A stretch of DNA of 64,000 nt from Glandiceps talaboti (taxonomy: Eukaryota > Hemichordata > Enteropneusta > Spengelidae). Positions within the stretch are counted from its first letter, which is position 1, and each line of letters starts with the position of its first letter. The notes under the pieces are model-generated. The model did not search any database. It was not told where the DNA came from and worked only from the letters and a program-made list of their open reading frames with translations. Position numbers and translations under genes: made by a program. Location: contig NC_135554.1 in assembly GCF_964340395.1 (NCBI RefSeq), positions 23,846,092 to 23,910,091 on the forward strand. The letters are read 5' to 3'. Below, piece by piece: positions 46,501-58,769 of the stretch.

Positions 46501-49500
46501 AATGCAAATATATAAAATCAATCTTGCCAGGTGGACTTGAGATGATAATCTTGCAACATTACATTTTTAAAATTTTTCAGAGATAAATTAAAGTCAACAT
46601 TCAATATACTACAACAAAGACCATTATAAGTTGTCATACATCTCTGAATGGCACAGTGTTTAAAAACATTAATTCTACCCAAAGACAGGCGGACAGAAAA
46701 TGTCAGATTTACCAACAGAAGTATAAATAATTAAATAAAATAAAGTCAGTTTACAATATAGTTCTGTTACAAGGTATTATTATATACCAAGAATATTGTG
46801 ATTAATTTACAAGAAGTCTATAAATTTTTCCATTTGTCTGTAATTCTGGAACTGTGGTTCTAAAAGTTCCAGGAAAACACTGAAACTAAAAATTATCAAA
46901 AGAACAAAACTTATGTAATATAAAAGTTTGTAATTATTGTGTTGAGAGAATGTGACATCTATCTAGTTTTGCTAATTGGTAGTATAAAGTGAGTTCTGAA
47001 TTTCAACTTTAATACACAGCTGACTTTTGAGCCCAAACTAATGTAAATATGTTATCGTTGGAGCATCAGAATTCAACACTCAAGGAAATGAGGGCAAGGG
47101 GTCACCATAAAAAATGTTAATAGACATGATTTTATAGGCAGCGTTCCGGTGTTTGGCAATGGTTGGGACATCTGCAGTAAAATGAATCACTGAATGTTTG
47201 CAAAATAAGTACAAACCAGAGTTATGTAGGGGTGTGTTATGCCATTACTTACAACTCAGAAATGTGTGCTGTGTGTAGCTGTGTGTAGGATTATATACTT
47301 AGGATATTTTGTATTAGTTCTGAATTCAGTGAGTAAATAATTTACCAAGTATACTTCAGTTCCATCACTTAGCCTTATTCAGCTGTTATTGCATATGATT
47401 CAATGACGTAGTAGAATTGTCAAGTGATCATATACAACAACAGCTGAAGAGGGCTGAGTGATTTATCAAAACTACCCTAGGTAAATTATTTGCGCTCTTG
47501 AGTTTAGAACTAATACAAAATTATGATTCCAGAGCAAGGAAGCAATATTTTAAGTTGTGTATACGTGTAGTTACTCATAAGTTATATAGATGTTAGTCTG
47601 ATTCCTATGCAGTATCGTTAAAATTTACACCTCCACTCTTAGTTGGAGACCATGTTGGCATTCAGACTATATTGTTGTGTAATACAGTACACCCCTCATT
47701 ATTGTGCCAACACTTCAAAAAGAAAAAAAGAAGAGAGATGAAAATTACTAACTAGAAACAATGCCACACAAAGCTTTCAGCCAAATGTCTTCATTCACAT
47801 CTGGAAAAATCGAGTTTTGATCTGAAGCAATTAAGGCAATTCTGGTTGTCATTACATTGTATTGTGGAACTAATATACTTGCCCAGTATTTGGACATCAA
47901 GCCCAACACACAGGTGCTATGAATCAAGTAAAATTTTTGATTTTATACAAAAGAAAATGAAATAAGATAATCTTTTACTGTCATGGTTAATTAGTACCCA
48001 GACCGCTATATGTTCTCTAGAGTGGCCTGATCATAGTCAGGAATCCGTGACCCCAATGACCTCTAGTCTATTAGGACATTGCTTTCAACTGTGGTGTTAA
48101 CTCACTCAACACAGATGTTCATACAGTAAAATTTAATACCAGCCGACAGATAAATTACCATGTCAGTCGTGGTATTAAAAGTCGATTGAAGTCGGTTTCC
48201 ACTGCACAGATTTCTGAAGTAATTTCAAAACAACCTCAACTCAAAATGTAGTTTGGCTCAAAATTGCAGTTCAACAACTTTCTATGTAACATCAGAATTA
48301 TGACCCACAATGCTATTGATGAAAGCTTTTCATGTTTTCTGCACCGAGTGACCCAATTCAGAAACTCTAGTTTGTACTGTAGATGTAAACTTTCAGTGAT
48401 TGCACATTGGGCTGTCAACACATTTGCTGATGGAGCATACCGTATACACTCAGTTATTCTAGTTGTGAATGATATGTTGTACACGTAGGTACTATCTACA
48501 TGTACATGTATTTTGGCCTTGAATAGAGTCAAATTTATTTTAAGTTTCAATTTTTACTGAAACACCATATTCACTCATGTATATTGAGTGTTTAGCTATT
48601 TTTTTGTAGCAAGAGTAGTAGTGGTTATTGTAGACAGATGTCTAGTTTACAGTGCATGACTGCACCAAATGTTTTACTTCTTTGATGTTTGGTAGCCAAG
48701 AGGGAGTCAGAAAGACATCAAAGTCACTACAAGGAAGCCTCTTCCCTTGCCTAGGGTAGGTTTACCATTAAAAGCCAAAATGTACTTTTTATATTGTCAT
48801 CAGAAAACTCTTTGAAAATTGAATGGAAAAAAAGATCGACTGAGATGAGATGAGATGCCTAACATTTTTTTTTCTAGATTTGGTGTTTTACCATATAACC
48901 AAATAAAAACAATACTGCTCATAATAATTGACAGTACATCATATGCAATAATTATTAATTATTAATTAATAATGATAATTTATTTACTCTACGACCCCTT
49001 TCAATGGGAGTATGAGAGACAATTAAAAGTCTTAAAAAATATACACATCAAAAAATACTTTCAAAAATCAACAGATAAATACAGAAATGTCAGACAGAAA
49101 ACATATACATTATACACAAGTGGGAATAAAATATTTACAACGACAAATGAAATTTGAAAAAACAAACATACATAACAAAAGCAGAAGTCAGTTTCCTGGC
49201 AAATGAAAGAAAATATATATGTATATTACTCAAATTTTGACATAATAATTTTGGCAAATTTTACTCTCCAAAGCAAGCAAGCAAAGTTGTATGTATTTGA
49301 TAAGAAAATACAGGATTTATTTCCTGATCATTCAATATTGTGAAAACACTCCTTTGTACCACCTCAAAATATTCAAAAATCACCTGTAACCATTAGTTTC
49401 TGTATTTTTCTTAAATCAAGCCTTTACAGGTATAATTTTATTGTTCTTTAAGTTTAAAATTTATCATTTAGCCTGACTCAGAAAGTACTGGTGACAAAAA

Positions 49501-52500
49501 GTACTATTCAACTGCGAGTTATTATGACAGGGCCCCTTAAGTCACTCATATTTTTCACATAGCTGAACAAAGAAGTATATGGGAATACCATCTAATTAAT
49601 ACTAATATCAGAAATCTCTAGTATATTCAAATGTATTTCTTTATGCAACTATTTACCATAATGGCAGGCTTTACTAAAAATTGAAACACTTAGTTTATGT
49701 AACTGTCTATGAACTGTTTACCAAAGAGAAAAATCGACTGACATCTCTGAAAAGTAAACTGACTCATAAAATACAAATGCAAGACAATTCACAGTACAAC
49801 TTGAGTTATCCTTTTCCCTATTCCTGATAGCGGACCTTTTGTAAAAGTTGAAGCACTTAGACCATAATACTTAAAGACCCTTGAGCACTCCAGGGTGTAT
49901 CACAGTATGGTTTTTTGTAACTATCTAGGAACTATTTGTCAATGAAAACTCTACTACATCCCTGAAATGAAAACAGACTCATAAAACTTTATTAGCAATA
50001 CAAGACAACACAACACAACACAACTTGAATAATCTTTTCACGAGAATTTGGGTGTATGCCAGCTGCAGTTTTAAAGTGGCCATATGGATGAGAATTTGGT
50101 ATTTATTTTGGATTTTTATTTGATAAAACAGCTTCACTATGTTTTTCTACATGAAAAAATAATGTGAAATAACATATACCAAGTCCATGTTCACAACTCA
50201 ATAAACAGCAAAACATTAAACAATGTGTAAAATGTTTGTTATTGTACATACAATAACAAACTTTTTACACTTTTTGCATCTTTTTGCAATGTATTGAGTT
50301 GTGAACATGGACTTGGTATATGTTATTTCACATTATTCTGTTCAAATAGAAAAACATAGTGAAGCTGTTTTATCAAATAAAAATCCAAAATAAATACCAA
50401 ATTCTAATCCATATGGCCACTTCAAATCAAATGAAACACATGTGTGCACATAAAAATATATATAATACATACACCATAAGTAAAAGCAACCATACATAAC
50501 CTTAATTCAAATCAAAATACAGTACTTGTATTATAGAAATGGTGATGACGTTAATGTGGAACAGCTGTCATATGTATTCAGATTAACATTAAAGTTTAAG
50601 TATGAAAAACAATCATCTGGGTTGTAGAGAAAGTTGGTCATGAACAGAACAAGAGAAATAATCCTATGTAATCTGTATATATACAGTGATATATCACAAG
50701 TGTGAGAACCTGGGATTGAATCACAGGTCTTTCAAGTTAGTCTATTTGTAGCCTAAAACCTGTGTGTATTTAAATGGAATTGCCTAAATTAAATTGCAAT
50801 TACTTCATGAATTCTTAGAGTGTGTGGTCTGAATGCTTGGGTTGCTAAACCTGCAACTGTTGTCAAAATTATGATCAAATTCTAAGTGGTAGTGTTCTGT
50901 CAACTGAATTTTTAAAAAATGTTCTTTCATTTTCTTCCAATGGCAGATTGTGGTTGAAGTGATCAAGGAACCAAGGAATGGCAAAATTGGCCTTGGTTTC
51001 AGTATTGGTGGAGGTATAGATCAAGATCCTGCTAAAAACCCTATAGCACCAAACGACAATGTAAGTATATGTACGACACTGGTAATCAAGCTTTCGGTTT
51101 AGATAGATGTAAATTAAATCTAATGTTCTTCAGTATGGTAGATTACACAAGTGGGTGGGTGATAGCGGTTCCTCTGTTGTGTGATTCTAATCACCCTGTG
51201 ATCAAGATAGTGTAAACATTGGAAGTCCCAAAACAGCACTGAAAGTTCATGGAACTAGTTTTCAGAGATGCCTCCCCCCTGAGACTGTAATTTAAACCAA
51301 TGTCCATTCAATAGCTTATCACTGTTGTATCAACATGTTGTGACAATAATTTTAGTTTGTGTCTATCTTTAAAAAAAACTCAATGAAGGCTCAGTTACCA
51401 GAGTAGGTGCACTGTTCTCATTGTAACCATAGAATCCAAATGAAACGTTGCATGACATGTATAGCATACATAGCAGTTATTTCAAATGTGAAAGGAAAAT
51501 AATGGGTCACCATATTTCGTAAAACAGCTAGAACTCGACAAAAATGAACGAAGCCACTATTAATTAAAAAAGGCTCAAATTCTGAAATCAGTGTATGTTT
51601 TTTCAGTATCATATGTTCATAACTTATTCATATTTCACTGCTGTCCTATACTCATATATTTAACTGTTATTGTCAAAATTTAATATAAACGGTTTGTGTT
51701 ATTTTAGGGGTCTATACTATAAATAGAATATTTTGATTAAAATTCTATTGCCATGGAACATCGGATGAAATGTACTAGAATTAATCAGAGATTATTAATA
51801 TTATCTTCAGTGTCTATGGTGGGTCTGATAGCCTTATGTCTCCAATAAATAGAAAACAGCAACATATGGTTGCCGTATTATTTTTTATCCCACAAAGCAA
51901 AATTCCCCCATTTCACATTGTAAAAAGTGTCACGTGGGGGTTGGTATGGCAAAGGTTTGACCTTTGACATCCTGTGTATATGGGGCCATAGTATAATTTG
52001 TCTTTAATGTAAGGTAAACCATAGACCCTGGTTGGAGGGGCTATGGGCAAACTAAAAAGACTGTTTCCAATAACCCAACTGATCGTAGTTTAAGCCGCTG
52101 ACCCTCAACTTTTTTAAACATTTAAGACAAAAATTAAAAGATAAGAAATTCTGTCTTCTTGACCTTCATGTACATATGTTTTCTTTCCCCAGTCATGTGA
52201 CGTCTGTACATATTTCATCAATGTGTCACAGAAAGGGTATTCTGTCTGACATTTCGTTTGTTTTGCAATGTTTTATATCAAAAAGATAAAATATAATAAA
52301 TTGATGTGTCAACCTACCTACCCTATTTTCTTAGGCCACGTTTATTATTTTTTTTCTCGCTTAGGCAGAGTAGTGAAAATTTTAACATGCCATACTCATT
52401 CATTGCATAGACTGATGGAGTGAAAGATTTCAACTTTGACATGATTGTTTTGAATGCTATTAATTGCATTGAGTCGATCATCGCTCAAATTTGCAAACAG

Positions 52501-55128
52501 GATTAAACAAATTTGAATTGTTTTTTTTGTTTGTACAAGTAATTAAGAATGATTCTTTTTTCAATCGTTGTAAAGCAATTTTGTATTTTCCACAATTGGT
52601 GATTTGGGGGATTTGAATTTTTGTTTTGAAATTGCGACATTTATTAGCGATTTCCAGGTCATTTCACTCGGAGGGAAAACAAAACAAAAAAACACATTGT
52701 AGGACATGTGCAAATACCTACTTTTATATCACAATATATTCATTGTTGCTGCTATGTGATGACAACTAAATCGTATAAACCACTGTTGAACAATGCCGTT
52801 CATTGAACCAAAGAAACTGACTAAAGTCTAGTGGTTATGTACTTGCTATCAAGTGCATCATGTGCTGAACAAAGTGTACTGCAAAACCCTTGGACATCAT
52901 TAAGAATACAAATACTGTACAACTGTAGTATACCCTAGATGGACAGATTTGTATATGGTTGAATATCAAAAGGTATGGGTAGTCAAGTGAATGAGCATTC
53001 AAAAATAAGCACAAATGAGCATAGAAACTCTGGCTAACCCTGTAGCAACAGCTAAACAACAGTCCTTTGCAACAACGGCAATAGTGATGGGTTATCTAAT
53101 GACCGAGCAAGCATTCCAAAAAGAAATACCTCAATGGTGATATGTAAATTAGGTCTAAAAGATGTGATTTTTATGCTGAAATCTTTAATTCAGCAACTCC
53201 TGGGCAGATAGGTCAAAGGTTAAACTTTAAAACCTACTGGATGGATTGGCCACATAAGTGATTTGGATACCCACTTTGATATGCAGGTGTTTAACATGGT
53301 ACAAGCTGAGTTTGTAAACCTTTCACTGAAGTGAAAATACTTACATAAAACCTTGATTAAACAATTCTAGTGTAATATGTGTCTATGCATGTCTTCTATG
53401 ACTTTTACAATTGTCTTGTGGCATTGTTGAATATTGGATCACATTGTAGGGATTTCATTGATATATTTGATACATTGTATGTTTAAGTATGCTTCAGTAA
53501 GTAGAATAGTGTGAGTACCTTTTAAATAAGCAGAAAAAATGTGTAAAGTCAGCCTGTGCCCTTTTCATAAATACTTGAATGGAAGCTGATCAAATTCATT
53601 GTGTACAATCAGGTTAAGTAAGAGATGATCGTACAATGTCGCACAAATTCAATAAACGGATTTCTTTCGTTAGGACAAAACCCCTCCCCCTACCCTAAAT
53701 GAACACTCACAAGTACGACATAGACATGATCATACATGATGAAAATTGTAGAGGTCATACCACTATGATCGATGCAATGTAAAAACAGGTTGGTAAACAC
53801 ATTAAGATACTATCGGTATGGAAAGCCAGCACTGTATATCATATTAGAAGTAAATTTTATTCAACTTATTAACATCTCATCTCAGTATTAAATACAGAAC
53901 CTGTTATCATTGAAGGTGTGAAACTTTTCAAAATTTGGTTAGAAGTGTGAAAATGAAGTTCAGCATCGTATTGACACCAGATCCCTTCCCCCTCTAAACA
54001 GACAAAGTTCGTTTATTGAGCTTGTGTGACATTGTGTGATCACCGTAAACAATGTAGTTTCTAGCCAAAAGACTTGGAGCCAAAAACTTGGACGATTGCA
54101 ATTATAACTTCGATGGGGATGATAGGTTGGGTATCAAGTAAAGATACAACCCATGAAAAGATTTTCGTCTACATGTAGCTACACATGTATTTATAGATGA
54201 TCAGCAGGCCGAAGTGACGTGAGACTTCCTAAGCCTACATGTACATGTTTACTATTTGGACTCAAAAACATGATAGTTTCATATCATTTAATAACTGCCA
54301 TATTGAATTGCTTACATGAATATTGCAGTAAGCAGAAACTTGACTAATTGTACATACAGCTAACTAAAAGTGTTGTCACAGTAAAATTGAACATTAAACT
54401 AATAATGAAGCACCTTACAAGTTACAAGGTATGTACATGTATGTAATGCCAATGGTACCCTTAGTATTAACGTTGAAAATTTCAAAGCAAGGCATGGATT
54501 TCAAAGTTGTCAATTGTGCTATAATAACATTGGTACTATTTTTGTATAGAATGAACTTATGTGCCATGGCTATTATGAGATCAAACACATTTCAATAAAT
54601 ATGGTTGTGGACATTAAAGCCGTTAAAAGGAGCCGGTGTATTTAGTAACCTCCTATAGGGACACTATAATGGCTTATTAAAGTATCAAGATACATGTATA
54701 AAATTACAAATACACCCACTATATAGTCTTATTACTACAACTACACACCAATCACATACATCTAACTGTGTCTTATTTCACTTTGTCACATTATCCCACT
54801 TTTATCCCACTTATTCCACCATGGTTGTTATCATTCTAGTGAAATTGTCAATTTCTGTATTCGTAGAAAATCAGTTGTATTTGAGTTATCAACCCTTTAC
54901 ATCTTGTAATCTCAGTGTGTGGACAATGAAGAGTATCAGAAATCAGTTTATACAATTTGTAGACTGTGTCTGCCATGTTGACCTGAATTAACCAAACTTG
55001 CATTTTGGAAGTCTTTTGAGGGCATTTGAAATTGCAACTGTTTTATTTGTGAATGAATATTTAGACCTGATTGCAAATTGCAGCCAGCAGTAAAATTAAA
55101 ATACCTTCACACATACAATGTATATGTG

Positions 55129-55206
<78 letters not shown>

Positions 55207-58200
55207 AGTGAGTATGTACATACATACATACATACATATATACATACATACATACATATGTACCTACGTATGTACCTACGTACATACATACGTACATACA
55301 TACATACATACATACATACATACATACATACATGTATAACAGATGTTTGAAAAAAGCAGGCAGGGTATCATATCAACATAGTGTTTCTTAGACATTTCCA
55401 TGTTTTGGGCAAAAGATGTGAAATTCTGTTCATCTGTTCATTCATTCATCCACCCATCATGACAACCACTTTATAATAATAGCATTATCATAGTAAGCCG
55501 ACATATACTCACAAGCTGTCATTGCCATCTGTATGCACTGAACTTGGTCTTAAAAGTACCCGGTATCAATAGCCATATGTATTTATGCACACCAAATACA
55601 GTACTGTAATATTAATAAACACTAACCAAGTCACTTCTTTGTTGTAACAACCTAACAACCAGTCTGTGATTTTACTAGTGAGTGAAAAGGAACTGACTTG
55701 ATGGAAATGAAGCATTTTGAAATTAATTTCCATTTTGCACACATTGAAATATAGATGACTGTTACCTTTGATATTAGCATATTATTGTATGAAAACAGAT
55801 GATGACATATTATTGTGCTCTGGGGATTTCTGGCCTAATTTTCCACCTGCATAAATCGTTTCTTCCATCTCGTATTAAGCCCACTTACTGTATGGTAGTT
55901 AGAATTTGACAGTAAGTTTAAACTTTAAGTGATTTATTATTCTAGTTCAGAAAATGATATACTTTAAGAAGTTATGCCTTGTCCTACTGTTAGCCTCACT
56001 AATCCAGCCAGATTAACATTTGACATTACTATATCCATGTATATTATTCATGTCAGAGCCATCGTAGGAATCTAGGGAAACATTGCAGTGCAGTATAACT
56101 AAAATCAATTATGCTTTATATCTTGGTCTCCCCCCCCCCCCCTTCATCCATCATCAGGGATGTACTACAGTGACAATATAATATACATGTATTTTATTAA
56201 TCCTAATCAAATTTGGAAATTGATATATGGTCAACACTTGCCCTGTGGCCCTGTGATAAAGCATGAGGAAACTGGAGTACCCTGAGAAAACCTGTGTTAT
56301 TGGGTAGGGTTAATTTTTAACCAAACCCAGCCGATACTGGGTGGGTTCAAACCCAGACTGCAGTGGTGAGAGCCACACATGCAAACCACTCAGCTCCCAA
56401 CAAACTTGCACAAGGCACGCTAGCTAACTGCTCAGCTACCAATAATCCTGTATGAGGTATGCCAGCATACCTCTCAGCTACCAATAATCCTGTATGAGGT
56501 ATGCCAGCATACCTCTCGGCTACCAATAATCCTGTAATAGGCACATGGGCTAAACCAACTAATCAATGATTGTTCATTGTTTATTGAATAGTAGTTATTA
56601 TAAAAAGTTTGTTAAACACATGGGCCAACTTGAGATAATTTTTATCAAATTTTAAATACGTACATGTATATAAAACTCATCTAGTGTTAAATTTATGTTT
56701 ATTTTTGCCTAGAAAATAGTATAAAATATCCAATATATAGTTGACAGGTTTGTGCTTGTGCATTTTTTCTATGATTCTTGTACCAGTAGCCCTTTTTGGG
56801 TGTACCAAGTGTCAAAGTATGTCTTTGAATTTTTTATTCAATTTGCCTAATTATTATGCCATATATCTCATGGTTACACATGACGGTTAAGCAATATGCT
56901 TCAATAACTCAGTGTTTTTGCTAAGGTTTGGGAACCCCGGTAACAGAAAGGGGGAAAGAGGTAAAACTGGTAGTGCTTCCCATGCAATGTATCATAATTT
57001 TGGTGGGGAACCCCGGTAAAATGATGTGGGAACCCCGGTAGATTTTACCTACTTACCGCCCTTAAATAAAACACTGTAACTTGTATAATTCTTCACATGA
57101 AACAAAAAAAAAACACAAACAAATATTCCGATCCATCCATTGCCCCTTTAACTAAAATAGTCTGTGACTTACAGCATCATGTAATTTTTATTTTTCACTT
57201 TTTTCCAGGGTATTTTTGTAACAAATATTCAGCCTGGTGGGCCAGCAGACAGAGCAGGGTTACAATATGGAGACAAAATTCTGGAGGTAGGTTGAAATAT
57301 GAAGAAAAAAACCCTCACAATTGCTAATATTTTAGGTTATTTATGTCAGTCAGTCAATTAAAGATATTTATAATATAGCGCCAAAAATTCAATGGGAACT
57401 AGATCGATTTGGCTCTTGCAAACAGAGGTACAAAATGCCATAGAAACATTCTCTGGAATGAAATGAAAATATTACAGCTCACGTATAGGTTGGAAAAGTA
57501 TATGGATTTTTATCTGCTTAGATTGAGAGCATCCTGTAAATATCACAATTTAGATGAGGCATAGCATGTACCATACTACTTTGTCATGTTACTTGTACCA
57601 GTGTATAGATTTCATATGATGATAAGATAAGATTGCATATGATATGTATATGAGGCATATTATTAAAAATATCATTACACCTCAACGTTCTTACACAAGC
57701 TGCCGTTTGCCAGAATTGAATCACATAGCCACCTTTAAATAGAGTAGACTTTTGCCCACAAAGTCTTATTGCCTATGCTTGCAGCGACTTACCAGCTGGA
57801 GATATTTTGGCCAATGCGCATCTATTCTGCACATCACAGCAGTGGCATTCTCTAGTCTTGCGCATTCGAGATGACAATGTTGCTATACTACATCTGTATA
57901 GGGAGACACTTAAACTTCACAAGCTTTTTTCTTACAGAAGTTGATGAAATATAATTACAAATAAGAAATTTGGTCACTCAAGTTCCTACAAATAATGTCA
58001 TGTCCACATTCAGTGGTTATCTAGATGTACAATTTGGAAATGCATCAAAGTAATGGAAAACTTTCCGTTGATGAATGATGGAATTATTTGTGAGTGGACA
58101 AGTAAATGAATGGATAAATGAGTGAATGGGTAGACAATGTAATAAAATGAATAACACTTGTGCTTGACAATCAATTTATTATTCACCCTTGGGCCTCACA

Positions 58201-58769
58201 TGCTTTGCAAAAATTTTAATGGCACCCATTGACCACGCTGTAACATCAAAATTTTGTTCAAGACTGCCAACCCTTGTGCAGGCACTAAATTGTGATATTG
58301 CCCTCATAGTCATTGCATATGTTATTTTCAAATGGAAATTCATCTGTTGGTAAACCATAGTATTGAATTTAACTTCTGTTCCAAAACACAGCTCTGAAAA
58401 TTTTACCTGAAATTTTCGACTGCACACTTCAGACTCTGTCAACAGATTGACCAACTATTCAGTACATGTGACCTTATGGACACATGAGCCTAATAAGGGG
58501 TCATAGGTGCCTGCAAGTTTATATCGCCCTCCGTCTGTGTTCAATGATGGTATTATTTAACTATTTACAACAGTTGTGGACTATACCCCTTTCATGGCAG
58601 GTAAAAACACTGTCATATAACTGCAATATCTTCTTTTACTTCACAGGCCAATGGTTTTGACTTAACAATGGCAACACATAAACATGCAGTGAAATTACTG
58701 TCTAAAGAAAGAGAGCCACGAGTTGTGATGAAAGTGACAAGGCCGGGATTGGTTCCGCCACAACACTGA
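43540..58769 (+). CDS. TAX1BP3: TAX1BP3 / TIP-1, single PDZ-domain protein, four exons
   Basis: TIP-1 is almost entirely one PDZ domain and acts as a cytosolic competitor that binds C-terminal motifs of partners such as beta-catenin, Kir2.3 and rhotekin (family knowledge). Exons 43540-43569, 50947-51060, 57209-57286 and 58647-58769 all have phase 0 borders and give 114 residues against 124 in human. The carboxylate-binding loop KIGLGFSIGGGIDQDP (about residues 23-38) and GIFVTNIQPGGPADRAGLQY (49-68) are near-identical to human. His85 in LTMATHKHAV takes the place of the class I PDZ histidine. The C-terminus VTRPGLVPPQH is shorter than in human. Introns of 7.4, 6.1 and 1.4 kb are full of repeats. 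Confidence 0.97.
44935..45240. mobile_element. Dispersed repeat B, uninterrupted copy
   Basis: Homologous to the flanks of the nested locus at 4075-4660 without the 313-bp foldback insert. It therefore represents the empty-site form of repeat B. Confidence 0.7.
45454..45808. mobile_element. Foldback element, family 2, copy 2
   Basis: TAAAGTGTGACCATATGGAT and ATTAGGTATTTATTTTGGAT are mirrored by ATCCAAAATAAATACCTAAT and ATATGGCCACTTTAA. Inner arms carry ACAATTTTATCATGG, TTGAAAAATCAAAATGAAAC and their mirrors. Confidence 0.88.
46111..46226. repeat. 29-bp minisatellite, four copies
   Basis: TCGAACTGGTCTTACTTTTA followed by TCATTGTAT, starting at 46111, 46140, 46169 and 46198; the last two copies have GAGC for GAAC. 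Confidence 0.97.
46227..46330 (+). mobile_element. Possible non-LTR retroelement or SINE 3' tail
   Basis: GTGAAGCGGTTTG, GATGTCGCTATAGAAAAATA and AAGTATTATTATTATT look like the conserved 3' end (AGCGC...GCTATATAAAATAAA-(ATT)n) of many L2/CR1-type elements and their SINEs. A frame just upstream (about 45990-46060) ends KPSLKILLFQKALW, faintly like the C-terminus of such reverse transcriptases. Remnant only. Confidence 0.4.
47306..47523. mobile_element. Foldback element, family 5
   Basis: ATTTTGTATTAGTTCTGAA, TAAATAATTTACC and CAGCTGTT are mirrored by AACAGCTG, GGTAAATTATTTG and TAGAACTAATACAAAAT. About 218 bp, non-coding. Confidence 0.8.
48628..48772. mobile_element. Dispersed repeat C, copy 2
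   Basis: Matches the copy at 39897-40055 in the same direction, with a few small deletions. Confidence 0.85.
50072..50424. mobile_element. Foldback element, family 2, most symmetrical copy
   Basis: TAAAGTGGCCATATGGATGA, GAATTTGGTATTTATTTTGG and AACATATACCAAGTCCATGT pair with GACTTGGTATATGTTATTTC, CCAAAATAAATACCAAATTC and CATATGGCCACTTCA. Arms of about 165 bp are close to perfect, so the RNA could form a very long hairpin. Confidence 0.92.
50947..51060 (+). CDS. TAX1BP3: TAX1BP3 coding exon 2 (start of PDZ domain)
   Basis: Acceptor AATGGCAG, donor GTAAGT, 38 codons. IVVEVIKEPRNGKIGLGFSI then GGGIDQDPAKNPIAPNDN aligns with human LRQGENLILGFSIGGGIDQD. Confidence 0.98.
55135..55331. repeat. (TG)n and (CATA)n compound microsatellite
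   Basis: About 65 bases of TG then about 125 of CATA/CGTA units. All Cys/Val, His/Thr and Tyr-Val open frames here are artefacts. Confidence 0.98.
56240..56400. mobile_element. SINE-like dispersed repeat, copy 2
   Basis: GAGGAAACTGGAGTACCCTG, GAAAACCTGTGTTATTGG and GTGGGTTCAAACCCAG; homologous to 32630-32790. The GGGTTCAAACCC block resembles a tRNA-type B-box. Confidence 0.5.
56433..56545. repeat. 42-bp tandem repeat
   Basis: CAGCTACCAATAATCCTGTA then TGAGGTATGCCAGCATACCT, starting at 56433 and 56475 with a third, truncated unit near 56517. On the minus strand it stays open as a 14-residue repeat (GLLVAERYAGIPHT). Confidence 0.9.
56910..57076. mobile_element. CAGTGTTTTTG-ended element, copy 2
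   Basis: It starts CAGTGTTTTTGCTAAGGTTT and ends AAAACACTG. It contains GGGAACCCCGGTA three times. Related to 11955-12243. Confidence 0.55.
57209..57286 (+). CDS. TAX1BP3: TAX1BP3 coding exon 3 (PDZ core)
   Basis: Acceptor TTTTCCAG, donor GTAGGT, 26 codons. GIFVTNIQPGGPADRAGLQY then GDKILE aligns with human GIYVTRVSEGGPAEIAGLQI and GDKIMQ. Confidence 0.98.
58647..58769 (+). CDS. TAX1BP3: TAX1BP3 coding exon 4 (end of PDZ, stop)
   Basis: Acceptor CTTCACAG, 40 codons and TGA. ANGFDLTMATHKHAVKLLSK then EREPRVVMKVTRPGLVPPQH aligns with human VNGWDMTMVTHDQARKRLTK and VVRLLVTRQ. A second stop follows within 20 nt, so read-through is unlikely. Confidence 0.97.
   Translation, partial: ANGFDLTMATHKHAVKLLSKEREPRVVMKVTRPGLVPPQH

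Larger units (their letters stand above)
43570..50946 (+). other. TAX1BP3: TAX1BP3 intron 1
   Basis: 7.4 kb with no recognisable exon. It holds repeat B (44935-45240), foldback family 2 (45454-45808, 50072-50424), a 29-bp minisatellite with a retroelement-like tail, a foldback at 47306-47523 and repeat C copy 2 (48628-48772). Confidence 0.7.
51061..57208 (+). other. TAX1BP3: TAX1BP3 intron 2
   Basis: 6.1 kb with no recognisable exon. Contents are a CATAGACCCT-type degenerate hairpin near 52015-52050, a large TG/CATA microsatellite, a SINE-like copy with a 42-bp array, and a CAGTG-ended element. Confidence 0.7.

Noticed and set aside
49400-49600. Dispersed repeat D as a functional RNA gene
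   Set aside because: GGTCACTCATATTTTCC-type copies show no consistent fold or pol III boxes; better described as repeat fragments.
55061-55350. Cys/Val and Tyr-Val repeat proteins
   Set aside because: Pure TG and CATA microsatellite translations.
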